Below, one piece after another: positions 26,358-34,727 of a stretch of 64,000 bases of DNA. The stretch lies in contig DJYK01000019.1 of the NCBI GenBank assembly GCA_002450095.1, positions 5,167-69,166 of the forward strand, read 5' to 3'. Below the pieces are notes generated by a model that was not told the origin of the DNA, did no database searches, and saw only the letters and a program-made list of their open reading frames with translations. A program made the position numbers and the translations under genes. How positions within the stretch are numbered: the stretch's first letter is position 1; every line of letters starts with the position of its first letter. Source of the DNA: Mageeibacillus sp. UBA6980. GTDB lineage: Bacteria > Bacillota > Clostridia > Saccharofermentanales > Saccharofermentanaceae.

Positions 26358-27283
26358 TGAAGGTTTATGAAGATATTCTTGAAGCGGTGGGCAATACTCC
26401 TCTTATCAGGCTCAAAAGACTGGTGAGTCCCGACTCGGCTGAGGTCCTCGTGAAGTTCGAAGGTCTTAACGTCGGAGGATCCATAAAGACGCGTACTGCT
26501 TTAAGTATGATAGATAAAGCCGAGAAGGACGGCATATTGAAGCCGGACAGCATTATTGTCGAGCCGACTTCCGGAAATCAGGGTATAGGTCTTGCTCTTA
26601 TCGGTGCGGTAAGAGGATATAAGACGATAATAATCATGCCTGATTCCGTAAGCGTCGAGAGAAGAAAATTGGTTGAGCATTACGGCGCGAAAGTCGTACT
26701 CTCGCATGATGACGGTGATATAGGAAAAGCAATTCAGGACTGCATACGGATGGCAGAGGACATGAAACGTAATGATCCCCGGGTCTTCATTCCGCAGCAG
26801 TTCGAGAACCCGGCTAATGTCGAAGCGCAGTACAGATATACGGCTAAGGAGATACTCGATGCCGTCGGAGGTTCTGTTGACGGATTCGTATCCGGGATAG
26901 GGACCGGTGGAACGATCACGGGTATCGGCAAAGCGCTGCGCGAAGCAAATCCCGATGTTGTGATCTGGGCGGCTGAACCCGAGCATGCAGCCATTCTCTC
27001 GGGAGGTTCCATAGGCACGCATATTCAGATGGGAATCGGTGACGGATTGATCCCCGCGATACTCGATACTTCGATATATAACGATACGGTCATTATCACC
27101 GATGATGAAGCGATAACGATGTCAAAGGAACTCGCGTCAAAGGAAGGGATAATGTGCGGGATCTCATCCGGTACCAATGTCGCCGGAGCGTTGAAACTGG
27201 CAAGGACACTCGGTAAGGGCAAGACCGTTATAACCGTGCTGCCGGATACTGCGGAGCGTTATTTCTCTACTCCTCTCTTTTGA
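26357..27283 (+). CDS. cysK: Cysteine synthase (O-acetylserine sulfhydrylase)
   Basis: 308 aa PLP enzyme forming cysteine from O-acetylserine and sulfide. The PLP lysine is Lys44 in GGSIKTR. The substrate loop is PTSGNQGIG, the phosphate loop is GIGTGGTITG, and the C-terminal ISSGTNVAGAL is conserved. It is coupled to the GH3 gene by a one-base overlap, an unusual pairing. Ornithine-type relatives exist, but the motifs fit CysK best. Confidence 0.92.
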   Translation: MKVYEDILEAVGNTPLIRLKRLVSPDSAEVLVKFEGLNVGGSIKTRTALSMIDKAEKDGILKPDSIIVEPTSGNQGIGLALIGAVRGYKTIIIMPDSVSVERRKLVEHYGAKVVLSHDDGDIGKAIQDCIRMAEDMKRNDPRVFIPQQFENPANVEAQYRYTAKEILDAVGGSVDGFVSGIGTGGTITGIGKALREANPDVVIWAAEPEHAAILSGGSIGTHIQMGIGDGLIPAILDTSIYNDTVIITDDEAITMSKELASKEGIMCGISSGTNVAGALKLARTLGKGKTVITVLPDTAERYFSTPLF

Positions 27284-27308
27284 CTTTTGTGTCTATGACA
27301 GGTATATT
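27280..27308 (+). promoter_or_regulatory. Sigma-A promoter for the acidic lipoprotein gene
   Basis: TTGACT (27280-27285), 17 bp, TATATT (27303-27308). A GGGAGG ribosome site precedes the start at 27339. Confidence 0.7.
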
Positions 27309-27338
27309 ATTTTTGATTTTATAAAGGGAGGATTACCT

Positions 27339-28238
27339 ATGAAGTTTAAGAAAGCAATGGCATTGCTGCTTACCGTATCGATGATCGGTTCCGTAGCAGG
27401 ATGCGCTAAGGTCAAGTCGGTTTCTCAGGAGGATTTCATCAATGCTTGCGAGCAGATGGGAGCCTCTGAAGTTGATCCGGATGATAATGACGTCGATGAT
27501 TCGGATCTCGAGGATGGCGTTTACATGATCTGTGATTCCGATTTTATCGAGGAGAATATGTCTTCTGATTCGCTCTCATCCTATTCATCCATGACAGGAA
27601 GCGATATACCTTCAGTCGATTCGATAATCGATCCCGAGAATATCGAAGAGGCCGTGATCTTCGCCAGGGCAGTGCAGAATATTGAAGATATCGAGGATCC
27701 TGACGATATCGAGGACCTTGATATCAATGGTATCATCGGCATGCATTTTACTTTGACCTCGGATGATCTGGCAGAAGAGATCATGGAGAACATGGCAGAT
27801 AGCCTTGACGAGTTCAATATCGATGTAGAGGATCTGAGCTCTAATGAGTATTACGAAGGTAAGAATGAGGGATACATTAAGATCCATATCGAAGCGGAGG
27901 ATCTTGTTGCCGCTTTCATGGATTCCGAAGTTTACGGTTATATCGAATCATTTGCCGGAAGCGAGATAGATCTCGAGGAGACACTCGGGGCATTGACAGG
28001 TTGCGTAGGAGTTGCATTCTATATCAAGGGCGGGAATGCCGTCGTCATACTCGGTGCTGAAGTTAATTCCGACGAATGCTTCATTGACGATTTCTGTTCT
28101 GAACTCTCGGTAGGTAATCCCTGCGATCTGCCTTCGAACGTTACGGTTGCAGAATCTCTGTGCGATTATATCGATGATTCGTTCGGACCGATGCTCTCGA
28201 TGTTTGCATCATACGCATCTGATGATTACGGATTCTGA
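27339..28238 (+). CDS. Highly acidic lipoprotein of unknown function
   Basis: 299 aa. The signal peptide ends in lipobox SVAGC (Cys ~22). The mature protein is very rich in Asp and Glu, including VDPDDNDVDDSDLEDG and a run of IED repeats near residue 110. No known domain is recognised. It has its own promoter and terminator, so it is monocistronic. The acidic surface could bind cations, but nothing shows this. Confidence 0.82.
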   Translation: MKFKKAMALLLTVSMIGSVAGCAKVKSVSQEDFINACEQMGASEVDPDDNDVDDSDLEDGVYMICDSDFIEENMSSDSLSSYSSMTGSDIPSVDSIIDPENIEEAVIFARAVQNIEDIEDPDDIEDLDINGIIGMHFTLTSDDLAEEIMENMADSLDEFNIDVEDLSSNEYYEGKNEGYIKIHIEAEDLVAAFMDSEVYGYIESFAGSEIDLEETLGALTGCVGVAFYIKGGNAVVILGAEVNSDECFIDDFCSELSVGNPCDLPSNVTVAESLCDYIDDSFGPMLSMFASYASDDYGF

Positions 28239-28263
28239 CAGATACATAACTATCAGACAACAG

Positions 28264-28291
28264 AACAGGCGGGGTAACCCGCCTGTTTTAT
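28264..28291 (+). terminator. Intrinsic terminator after the acidic lipoprotein
   Basis: AACAGGCGGG (28264-28273), loop GTAA, CCCGCCTGTT (28278-28287), then TTA. A perfect 10-bp stem. Confidence 0.85.
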
Positions 28292-28304
28292 AGTTTGGGA
28301 TAAA

Positions 28305-28313
28305 TGTTATAAT
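28305..28313 (+). promoter_or_regulatory. Extended -10 promoter for the DUF6935-like gene
   Basis: TGTTATAAT, 27 bp upstream of the chosen start (28341). The first in-frame ATG (28317) would lie at or before the transcript start, which is why it is not used. Confidence 0.6.
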
Positions 28314-28340
28314 CTAATGAAATATTATTCGGAGGCTCAT

Positions 28341-28832
28341 ATGGAGATCACATTTGACAGTCTACCTTCAAATCTTGATGAACTTAAGGCTCTGCCTTAC
28401 GCTTCGTTATCTGAACCTGAGTACGGAGCGGCTCTTTTTCTTGCATCTATGATGAATTACGTAAATAACAGGGAAGAGACATTCAAAATGGTCGAATTCC
28501 TTTACGGCCCTTCAGGATTGTCTACCTATACGAAGCAGTTCCTGAACGACCGCTTACAGGATGGGAAAGAATACAAGATCAGGTCGTTTCTCAAAGGTTC
28601 GTCTCCCGAGAATAATTATGAGCCTTCCGTCCCGTTAACAACGGTTGATATAGTACGAAGAGCGGATTCCATGGTTGAGGGAAGATGCAGGTTGTTCTTA
28701 AGATCAACGGGAGCCGATTCCGACAGAGAGATAAGGATGCGCCTTAAGCCTTCGACGAATCAGTGGTTCATCGAGGATCAGATGCTGCTTGCCGATATAA
28801 GGATTCCGGTATCTTCTGATCCGTGGGCATAA
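28341..28832 (+). CDS. DUF6935-like protein of unknown function
   Basis: 163 aa from ATG 28341, which has GGAGG 8 nt upstream. Soluble, no signal. It contains FKMVEFLYGPSGLS, RSFLKGSSPENNYEP, STGADSDREIRMRLK and ends DIRIPVSSDPWA. These segments match a small clostridial family often labelled DUF6935. The function is unknown. The flavoprotein gene follows 9 bp downstream and is likely cotranscribed. Confidence 0.78.
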   Translation: MEITFDSLPSNLDELKALPYASLSEPEYGAALFLASMMNYVNNREETFKMVEFLYGPSGLSTYTKQFLNDRLQDGKEYKIRSFLKGSSPENNYEPSVPLTTVDIVRRADSMVEGRCRLFLRSTGADSDREIRMRLKPSTNQWFIEDQMLLADIRIPVSSDPWA

Positions 28833-28841
28833 GGGGGATAT

Positions 28842-29468
28842 ATGAAAGATCTTAAGGTGCTTATCATTAACGGAAGTCCGAGAATAAACGGCAATACGTC
28901 AGTAGCGATCGATGAGCTGGTCAGAACTTTTGAGAGCGATAACATCGGTACGGAAGTTGTACAGATAGGCAATAAGGACATCAGAGGCTGTATAGCCTGC
29001 GGTACATGCGCGAAGAACGGCAAATGCGTCTTTGACGATGAGGTAAATCTTCTTTCTTCCAAGTTCGAACAGGCGGACGGACTGATTATCGCTTCGCCGG
29101 TTTATTACGGCTCGGCGAACGGTACTCTGATCTCCTGTCTTGACAGGCTGTTCTACAGCTCTCATTTCGATAAGACGATGAAGGTCGGAGCGAGCGTGGT
29201 CGTAGCGAGGAGAGGCGGATGTTCCGCGACTTTCGATGAGCTTAATAAGTATTTTCTGATGACGAATATGCCTGTGGCGTCAAGCCAGTATTGGAATCTT
29301 ATCCACGGCAGGGAAAAGGGCGAGGCGAAGCTTGATGAAGAAGGTCTGCAGACTATGAGAACGCTCGCAAGGAATATGTCTTTCCTTATGAAGGGCATTG
29401 CTCTTGCCAAAGAAGAATACGGACTTCCTGCCAAAGAAGAGTGGAAGCCTACTCACTTCATACGATGA
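28842..29468 (+). CDS. Iron-sulfur flavoprotein / NAD(P)H-dependent FMN reductase
   Basis: 208 aa flavodoxin-like fold. The FMN phosphate loop is INGSPRINGNT (~9-19). A Cys cluster GCIACGTCAKNGKC (~49-62) fits the iron-sulfur flavoproteins. SPVYYGSANGTL is the second flavin contact. These proteins pass single electrons between ferredoxin-like partners and unknown acceptors. It is cotranscribed with the DUF6935-like gene. Confidence 0.88.
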   Translation: MKDLKVLIINGSPRINGNTSVAIDELVRTFESDNIGTEVVQIGNKDIRGCIACGTCAKNGKCVFDDEVNLLSSKFEQADGLIIASPVYYGSANGTLISCLDRLFYSSHFDKTMKVGASVVVARRGGCSATFDELNKYFLMTNMPVASSQYWNLIHGREKGEAKLDEEGLQTMRTLARNMSFLMKGIALAKEEYGLPAKEEWKPTHFIR

Positions 29469-29488
29469 ACTTTAAGGTGGTGAACGTG

Positions 29489-30832
29489 ATGCTGAAGAAA
29501 AGATTGTTAAAAACAGTTGCGGTCATACTTGCGACGGCTGTGTTGCCGATATCCTTTATGACCCCCGCGGGCGTAAGGGCGGATGATACTCAGGATTCGG
29601 CCGCGATAATAGCGGATGCGCTCGCAGGCGGTGCTCACAGATGCAATGTTAATGCACCGAGAGCCGGAAATGTCTTTATCCAGCTTATGGGAACTTTTGA
29701 TTCGTCTTCCAAGGACGCTGTATTAAGTCAGATCAACAATTACAGACTCGAAGCCTGTCAGAACGGAGTCCCGGATCCGAGAAACCCGGGACGCGGACTT
29801 ACGATGTCTGATTATGTCCCTCTTACATGGTCCAGAGGACTTGAAGAGATGGCGATGCTCCGTGCCGCTGAAGCGTCTTATACGAGTTATCATCTTAAGA
29901 CTACGGGTGAGGACTACACACACAGCAGTTACGATGTCGCATCCGCAGGTGAGATCCTGGGATTCTCGGGAAATATAGCCTCCGGACTCTCACAGTGCTA
30001 CAGCGAGAAGAATGCATGGCAGACTCATAATCCCAGTGTAAGCAGAAACTACGCTCAGATTATCAATCCGTCATACAGATGCTGCGGTATCTCCGCCTTT
30101 AACCGCACAATGGCAGGCGAGTTCTCGAGTCAGACAGGGCTCGATGATTCGAAGATCGACGTAACTCAGTATAACTCTCAGCTTTCTGAGATCAATTCCA
30201 TCTATGTATCGGGAGTTACCGTAACGACGGACATAGGTTCGATACTTCTTAATTCGACGACTAAGCTTCACTGTGTCGGAAATATAAGCGTTTTGGGCTA
30301 TTCCAAGAGATTATCCTACAGCGGGATAAGGATCCTTCCTACAACATGGTGGACTACTACTCCGGGTTTTACGACAGTGGATCCCGTAGGTAATGCGACA
30401 GGTGTCTGCCCGGGAATGGCAGGTATTTGTTTTAAGATAAACGGAGTGACCAATACGGCAACCGTCCGTGTAAGTGAAGTCTCACCTGTAAGGGACTTCG
30501 CAACGAGACTCTATTCGGTAGCTTTGACAAGACAGCCGGATCAATCCGGCCTTGATTACTGGACCAACCGTCTGGCGAGCCATCAGGTCACAGGAACGCA
30601 GGCGGCATACGGATTCTTCTTCAGTCCCGAGTTCCTGAATGCCAATCTGTCCAATGAGGTGTTTGTTACAAGGCTCTATCAGACCTTCCTCGGAAGAGAC
30701 CCTGAGGCGGCAGGATATAACTATTGGCTTACCAGATTGGCGGACGGCGCTTCAAGGACTGAAGTGTTCTACGGATTCTCGGGTTCATCTGAGTTCGCCA
30801 GAATCTGTGCTTACGCAGGGATCAATCCCTGA
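29489..30832 (+). CDS. Secreted CAP-domain protein with C-terminal DUF4214 repeats
   Basis: 447 aa from ATG 29489, with AAGGTGG 8 nt upstream. Earlier in-frame starts fall inside the flavoprotein gene. A signal peptide fills residues 1-~31 (LLKTVAVILATAVLPISF then VRA). The CAP/SCP domain (~70-210) has LEEMAMLRAAEA and GENxxx-like GEILGFSGN, with a C-terminal HNPSVSRNYAQIINPSY region. The last ~110 residues hold two DUF4214-type motifs (VALTRQPDQSGLDYW and TFLGRDPEAAGYNYW). DUF4214 occurs in surface and glycan-related proteins. It is likely secreted. Confidence 0.85.
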   Translation: MLKKRLLKTVAVILATAVLPISFMTPAGVRADDTQDSAAIIADALAGGAHRCNVNAPRAGNVFIQLMGTFDSSSKDAVLSQINNYRLEACQNGVPDPRNPGRGLTMSDYVPLTWSRGLEEMAMLRAAEASYTSYHLKTTGEDYTHSSYDVASAGEILGFSGNIASGLSQCYSEKNAWQTHNPSVSRNYAQIINPSYRCCGISAFNRTMAGEFSSQTGLDDSKIDVTQYNSQLSEINSIYVSGVTVTTDIGSILLNSTTKLHCVGNISVLGYSKRLSYSGIRILPTTWWTTTPGFTTVDPVGNATGVCPGMAGICFKINGVTNTATVRVSEVSPVRDFATRLYSVALTRQPDQSGLDYWTNRLASHQVTGTQAAYGFFFSPEFLNANLSNEVFVTRLYQTFLGRDPEAAGYNYWLTRLADGASRTEVFYGFSGSSEFARICAYAGINP

Positions 30833-30850
30833 TTCGAATTTATAACTCAT

Positions 30851-30970
30851 AGTGACTCAAAGTGTGACTGATCGTGCGAGTTGGTCAACGTTTCAGTCAC
30901 TACGAGCCTCTCAGTGACACAAAGTGTGACTGACTGTACGAGTTGGTCAACGTTTCAGTCACTACTCGTC
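30851..30970 (+). repeat. Imperfect 62-bp tandem repeat (two units), palindromic ends
   Basis: Unit 1 starts at 30851 and unit 2 at 30913. Both carry AGTGAC, CAAAGTGTGACTGA, GAGTTGGTCAACGTTTCAGT and CACTAC at the same offsets. In each, AGTGAC faces GTCACT as an inverted repeat, and GTTGGTCAAC sits at the centre. It fills much of the 262-bp gap between the CAP protein gene and the MntP-ZIP gene. Confidence 0.8.
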
Positions 30971-30994
30971 AGGCTGAAGAAGATCGACTGCTTT

Positions 30995-31047
30995 GACTGT
31001 TGCTGCAACAGTCGGGTGCCTTAGTGAATGTTCACTTTGAGACACCC
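30995..31047 (+). other. Two consecutive hairpins upstream of the metal transporter
   Basis: GACTGTTG (30995-31002) faces CAACAGTC (31006-31013). Next, GGGTG (31014-31018) and AGTGAA (31023-31028) face TTCACT (31031-31036) and CACCC (31043-31047), a nested stem, followed by CCTATTTGTC. The second could be a weak terminator. No T-run of four or more follows. Confidence 0.6.
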
Positions 31048-31077
31048 CCTATTTGTCGTGAGAAAAACAGGTCCCGG

Positions 31078-31086
31078 TGTTATAAT
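31078..31086 (+). promoter_or_regulatory. Extended -10 promoter abutting the MntP-ZIP start
   Basis: TGTTATAAT ends 8 bp before the ATG at 31095. The predicted transcript start is within about 2 nt of the start codon, implying a leaderless mRNA. Confidence 0.6.
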
Positions 31087-31094
31087 CATTAGAT

Positions 31095-32456
31095 ATGGGA
31101 ATTGTTGAACTTCTGCTGATCGCCGTAGGCGTCTCGATGGATGCTTTTGCAGTATCGGTCTGTAAAGGAATCGAGACCAGGAAAGCAAATGCCAAACAGA
31201 TGCTTCTGTGCGGATTGTGGTTTGGCGGCTTTCAGGGGCTGATGCCGTTCATAGGATATCTTCTCGGATCCGGATTCGAGTTTATCATCAGTAAGATCGC
31301 TCCCGGTCTCGCGTTTATACTTCTTTCGATAATCGGGATCAATATGCTACGTGAGGCTTTCTCTTCGGAAGAGGAACAGACAAGACCGGGCTTTGATATT
31401 AAGTCGATGTTCCTTCTTGCCGTAGCAACCTCCATAGACGCACTCGCGGTTGGAATTACTTTTGTGGCGGTTCCGATCAAAGTCTTTAACTTACCTGAGA
31501 TCATCAATACCGCATTTGCCTGTGCCCTGATCACCGTCACCACATTTACGTTTGCCTGTATGGGCGTTAAGATCGGCAATGCTTTCGGTACGAGATATAA
31601 ATCCGGTGCAGAGGCGGCGGGAGGCTTTGTCCTGGTATTTATCGGGCTTAAGATAATCCTTGAGTCTTTGGGCGTCATCGATTTTATGAATAACGGGGAT
31701 GTCCTGTTCGGACTTCTTATTCCCTTTGCAGGCACCATACTCGGGTCGGCGCTCGTGTTTGTTGTCGACAGAGAATTCGAAGATTCATTAAAGATGATCC
31801 TGACCGGAATGGCCGGAGGGATAATGATGGCGTGCTCCATGTGGACATTGCTGTATCCTTCGGTGATCCGCGGCAGGATAATGACTGCCGGAGTCGGGTT
31901 TATTATCGGAATATTCTTTCAGTATATCCTTGATAAGGCGGTCCCTCATACTCATGCGTTTACCAAGGCCGAGGAGGGACCTTCGAGCAATATCAGATAT
32001 CCGGTCAAGGTCATGCTGTCCGAGATCATCCACCATGTGCCCGAAGGCATGGCTATAGGTGTGATGTATGCGGGATTCATTTACGGCGGAGGCGACATAA
32101 AGCATACGGCTGCCGTCGCGCTTGCCTTAGGTATCGCGATACAGAATATCCCCGAAGGCGCGTTCGTCTCGTCTCCGCTTCGCGCGGGCGGAGAGGAGAA
32201 GGGAAAGTCATTTCTCATGGGTGTCGTATCAGGGATCATTGAACCGATCCTCGGAATTGCTACCATAATACTCGTGAAGGCGTTTCCTTCGATACTTCTG
32301 TCTGTCATGGCCCTTACTTCCGGAGCCATAACGTTTCTGGTCATAGAGGAGACTATCCCTTCCATGTGCGTAGGAAAACACTCTGATAAGGGAACCTTGT
32401 CTTTCGCGGTTTTTTTCTGCCTTATGATGATACTTACTTTTACGGCGGGAGGTTAA
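31095..32456 (+). CDS. MntP-ZIP fusion metal transporter
   Basis: 453 aa polytopic membrane protein. Residues 1-~195 are an MntP-like Mn exporter domain with the paired motifs SMDAFAVSVCKG and SIDALAVGITF. Residues ~200-453 are a ZIP (GufA/ZupT-like) domain, starting LFGLLIPFAGTILGSALVF and holding the metal motifs HHVPEGMAIG and NIPEGAFVSS. The frame is continuous with no stop between the halves. MntP and ZIP proteins usually act in opposite directions, so the fused activity is unclear. No ribosome site precedes the ATG. Confidence 0.85.
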   Translation: MGIVELLLIAVGVSMDAFAVSVCKGIETRKANAKQMLLCGLWFGGFQGLMPFIGYLLGSGFEFIISKIAPGLAFILLSIIGINMLREAFSSEEEQTRPGFDIKSMFLLAVATSIDALAVGITFVAVPIKVFNLPEIINTAFACALITVTTFTFACMGVKIGNAFGTRYKSGAEAAGGFVLVFIGLKIILESLGVIDFMNNGDVLFGLLIPFAGTILGSALVFVVDREFEDSLKMILTGMAGGIMMACSMWTLLYPSVIRGRIMTAGVGFIIGIFFQYILDKAVPHTHAFTKAEEGPSSNIRYPVKVMLSEIIHHVPEGMAIGVMYAGFIYGGGDIKHTAAVALALGIAIQNIPEGAFVSSPLRAGGEEKGKSFLMGVVSGIIEPILGIATIILVKAFPSILLSVMALTSGAITFLVIEETIPSMCVGKHSDKGTLSFAVFFCLMMILTFTAGG

Positions 32457-32457
32457 T

Positions 32458-33606
32458 GTGACACGATCGGACAGCTTTTGCTGTAATTACTGCTTCAACC
32501 CCAAAAGAGACAGGTTCCACGCCTTTATCAGGCAGAACGGATTCGAGTCAACGGACGTGTGCCCTTACTGCAAAAGGACCGACGGGATCAAAATAGATAC
32601 TGCGGTCCTCGGGACCTTCATCAAGCAGGGCATTGACAGGGCATATGACGAACCGGGTGAATCTTCCGATAACTTATCCGTGTTCGAGATCTTAAATGAC
32701 AGGGTAATCCTCTTTGAATGGGAGAATCACAGGGAACACGATCTTACTTCCGAGCTGTTCAGGGACATTTGTGATGTCGATAAAAAATCATTCAAAGTCA
32801 AGCTCGAGTCCGAAGGCGATGATGAGGAACAGTACCGCATATGGAGGAACTTCGAGCACGATTGCAAATACTTTAACAGGTTCTTTGATCTGACTCCGAG
32901 AGGCGCGGGCAAGACCAACAGAAGGACCGATATGCTTGCAAAGCTCTATGATACCTGTATCAAGAACCTTAAAGAGGAGATAGAACCCGGGACCGAACTG
33001 TTCCGCGCGAGAGTCATCGATTCCAAGCTTAAAAGGGGACGTGATTACAATCTCGATGAAGTTTCCATAGGTCCTGCGGATAAGAGCAACTCACAGTCGG
33101 GAAGGATGAACCCCGAAGGGATCTCATATTTCTATGTCGCCGAGGACGAAGCGACGGCACTTAAGGAAGGCAGACTTCGTGCGAACGAGCGGGTCCTCAT
33201 AGGCAGGTTTAAGACTATAAGGGAGCTTACAGTCATCGACTGGACAAAAGCGAATATATACGAGAAAGCCGTAGATATCTTCTCACCGAAGTATTCCCCG
33301 AAGATGGCGGTATATCAGGACTTCCTTCGAAGATTTGCCATCGAGGTCGGAAAGCCCAACGAGACTGAGAAGACCATCGAGTATGTAGCCACACAATTGG
33401 TCGCGGAGTACGTCAGGGGGTACGGTTATGACGGGATTAAGTACGACAGTGCCGTCGGGAACGGCTATGACGTGGTATTCTTCTACGGCCCCGAGATCAC
33501 TCCCGAGAGCGGTGACTTTAACGTACTGCCGAAGTATACTGATATAGCGGAACTTACCGATGTGCGTGAGTATAAGATTAAGATCGAGTATTTCCTTGAA
33601 CCATAA
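32458..33606 (+). CDS. RES-domain protein with an N-terminal zinc-ribbon-like motif
   Basis: 382 aa, GTG start, 1 bp after the upstream stop. The N-terminus has CNYC (~9-12) and CPYC (~37-40), a likely zinc site. The C-terminal half fits RES domains: LFRARVID, SGRMNPEGISYFYVAEDEATAL, and YDGIKYDSAVGNGYDVVFFYG (each in part). RES toxins break down NAD with phosphate, and are usually paired with an antitoxin. No Xre-like antitoxin gene is adjacent. It may be a stand-alone or defence-linked member. Toxicity is inference. Confidence 0.83.
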   Translation: MTRSDSFCCNYCFNPKRDRFHAFIRQNGFESTDVCPYCKRTDGIKIDTAVLGTFIKQGIDRAYDEPGESSDNLSVFEILNDRVILFEWENHREHDLTSELFRDICDVDKKSFKVKLESEGDDEEQYRIWRNFEHDCKYFNRFFDLTPRGAGKTNRRTDMLAKLYDTCIKNLKEEIEPGTELFRARVIDSKLKRGRDYNLDEVSIGPADKSNSQSGRMNPEGISYFYVAEDEATALKEGRLRANERVLIGRFKTIRELTVIDWTKANIYEKAVDIFSPKYSPKMAVYQDFLRRFAIEVGKPNETEKTIEYVATQLVAEYVRGYGYDGIKYDSAVGNGYDVVFFYGPEITPESGDFNVLPKYTDIAELTDVREYKIKIEYFLEP

Positions 33607-33623
33607 ATACGGAGGATGATGTT

Positions 33624-34727
33624 ATGAATGTAAAGATCGAGAAACTGGTCAAGCGTTTCCCAGGAAGGGATAAGAATTCCCCGGGTGTAACTGCGGTTGA
33701 TAACTTTGACCTGGACATACCCGACGGTAAGCTGGTGTGTCTTCTGGGCCCTTCCGGATGCGGCAAGAGTACGCTTCTATACATGATCTGCGGCCTCGAG
33801 ACTCCCACATCGGGAAAGATATATTTCGGTGAGGATGACATGACTGATGTTCCTCCGGAAAAGCGAGGCGTCGGACTCGTATTCCAGAACTACGCGTTAT
33901 ATCCGCACCTTACGGTAAGGCAGATAATCAAGTTCCCCCTCGAGAATGTCAAAGGTGAAGCGAGATTATCCAAAGAAGAGATGGAGAAGAAAGCCCTCGA
34001 AGCGGCAAAGCTCGTTCAGATCGAGAATCTCATGGACAGAAAGCCGGGTCAGATGAGCGGCGGACAGCAGCAGAGAGTCGCTATAGCGAGGGCGCTCGTA
34101 AAGATGCCGAATGTTCTTCTGATGGATGAGCCCTTGTCCAACCTCGATGCGAGATTGAGACTTCAGACAAGAGAAGAGATAAGAAGAATTCAGAGGGAGA
34201 CCGGGATCACAACAGTATTCGTAACTCACGATCAGGAAGAGGCCATGAGTATCTCGGATATGATAGTCGTAATGAAGAACGGTGTTCTCCATCAGATGGG
34301 AAAGCCCCAGCAAGTCTATGATGATCCCGTTAATCTCTTTGTCGCAAGCTTCCTCGGAACTCCCAAGATCAACATATTCGAAGGTGAGGTAAAGGGCGGT
34401 GCCCTCTACATAGGAGAAGGCGATAAGGGTCAGAGAGTTCTTGATGTTAAGGGTGTTGATGACCGCAAGGTCTGGGTCGGAGTAAGACCTGAAGGCTTTG
34501 AAGTGTCCGAGAACGGCGCTCTTACATGTTCCCTTAAGGGTATTGATGTAATGGGAAGGGATATCAGCGTTGTTTGCAACAACCCCGCCTCCGGCGAAGT
34601 AATACGCGCGATCATCAGCGCAGAGAATGAAGTGGACGAGTCAGGTAAGGAAGTCAGATTCGATCTTAAGCCCCATAAGACATTCCTCTTTGACAAAGAG
34701 ACGGAAGAGAGGTTGAGGTTCACATGA
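33624..34727 (+). CDS. ugpC: Sugar ABC transporter ATPase (UgpC/MsmX type)
   Basis: 367 aa. Walker A GPSGCGKST is at ~45-53, the signature is MSGGQQQRVAIARAL, Walker B is VLLMDEPLSNLDA and the H-loop is VTHDQEEAMS. A C-terminal regulatory TOBE-like region follows (residues ~240-367). MsmX-type ATPases energise several sugar importers. It is the first gene of a four-gene importer, an uncommon position. The ribosome site is GGAGG. The next start overlaps by ATGA. Confidence 0.93.
   Translation: MNVKIEKLVKRFPGRDKNSPGVTAVDNFDLDIPDGKLVCLLGPSGCGKSTLLYMICGLETPTSGKIYFGEDDMTDVPPEKRGVGLVFQNYALYPHLTVRQIIKFPLENVKGEARLSKEEMEKKALEAAKLVQIENLMDRKPGQMSGGQQQRVAIARALVKMPNVLLMDEPLSNLDARLRLQTREEIRRIQRETGITTVFVTHDQEEAMSISDMIVVMKNGVLHQMGKPQQVYDDPVNLFVASFLGTPKINIFEGEVKGGALYIGEGDKGQRVLDVKGVDDRKVWVGVRPEGFEVSENGALTCSLKGIDVMGRDISVVCNNPASGEVIRAIISAENEVDESGKEVRFDLKPHKTFLFDKETEERLRFT

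Noticed and set aside
30851..30970. Possible CRISPR array
   Set aside because: Only two directly adjacent units, no unique spacers and no cas genes.
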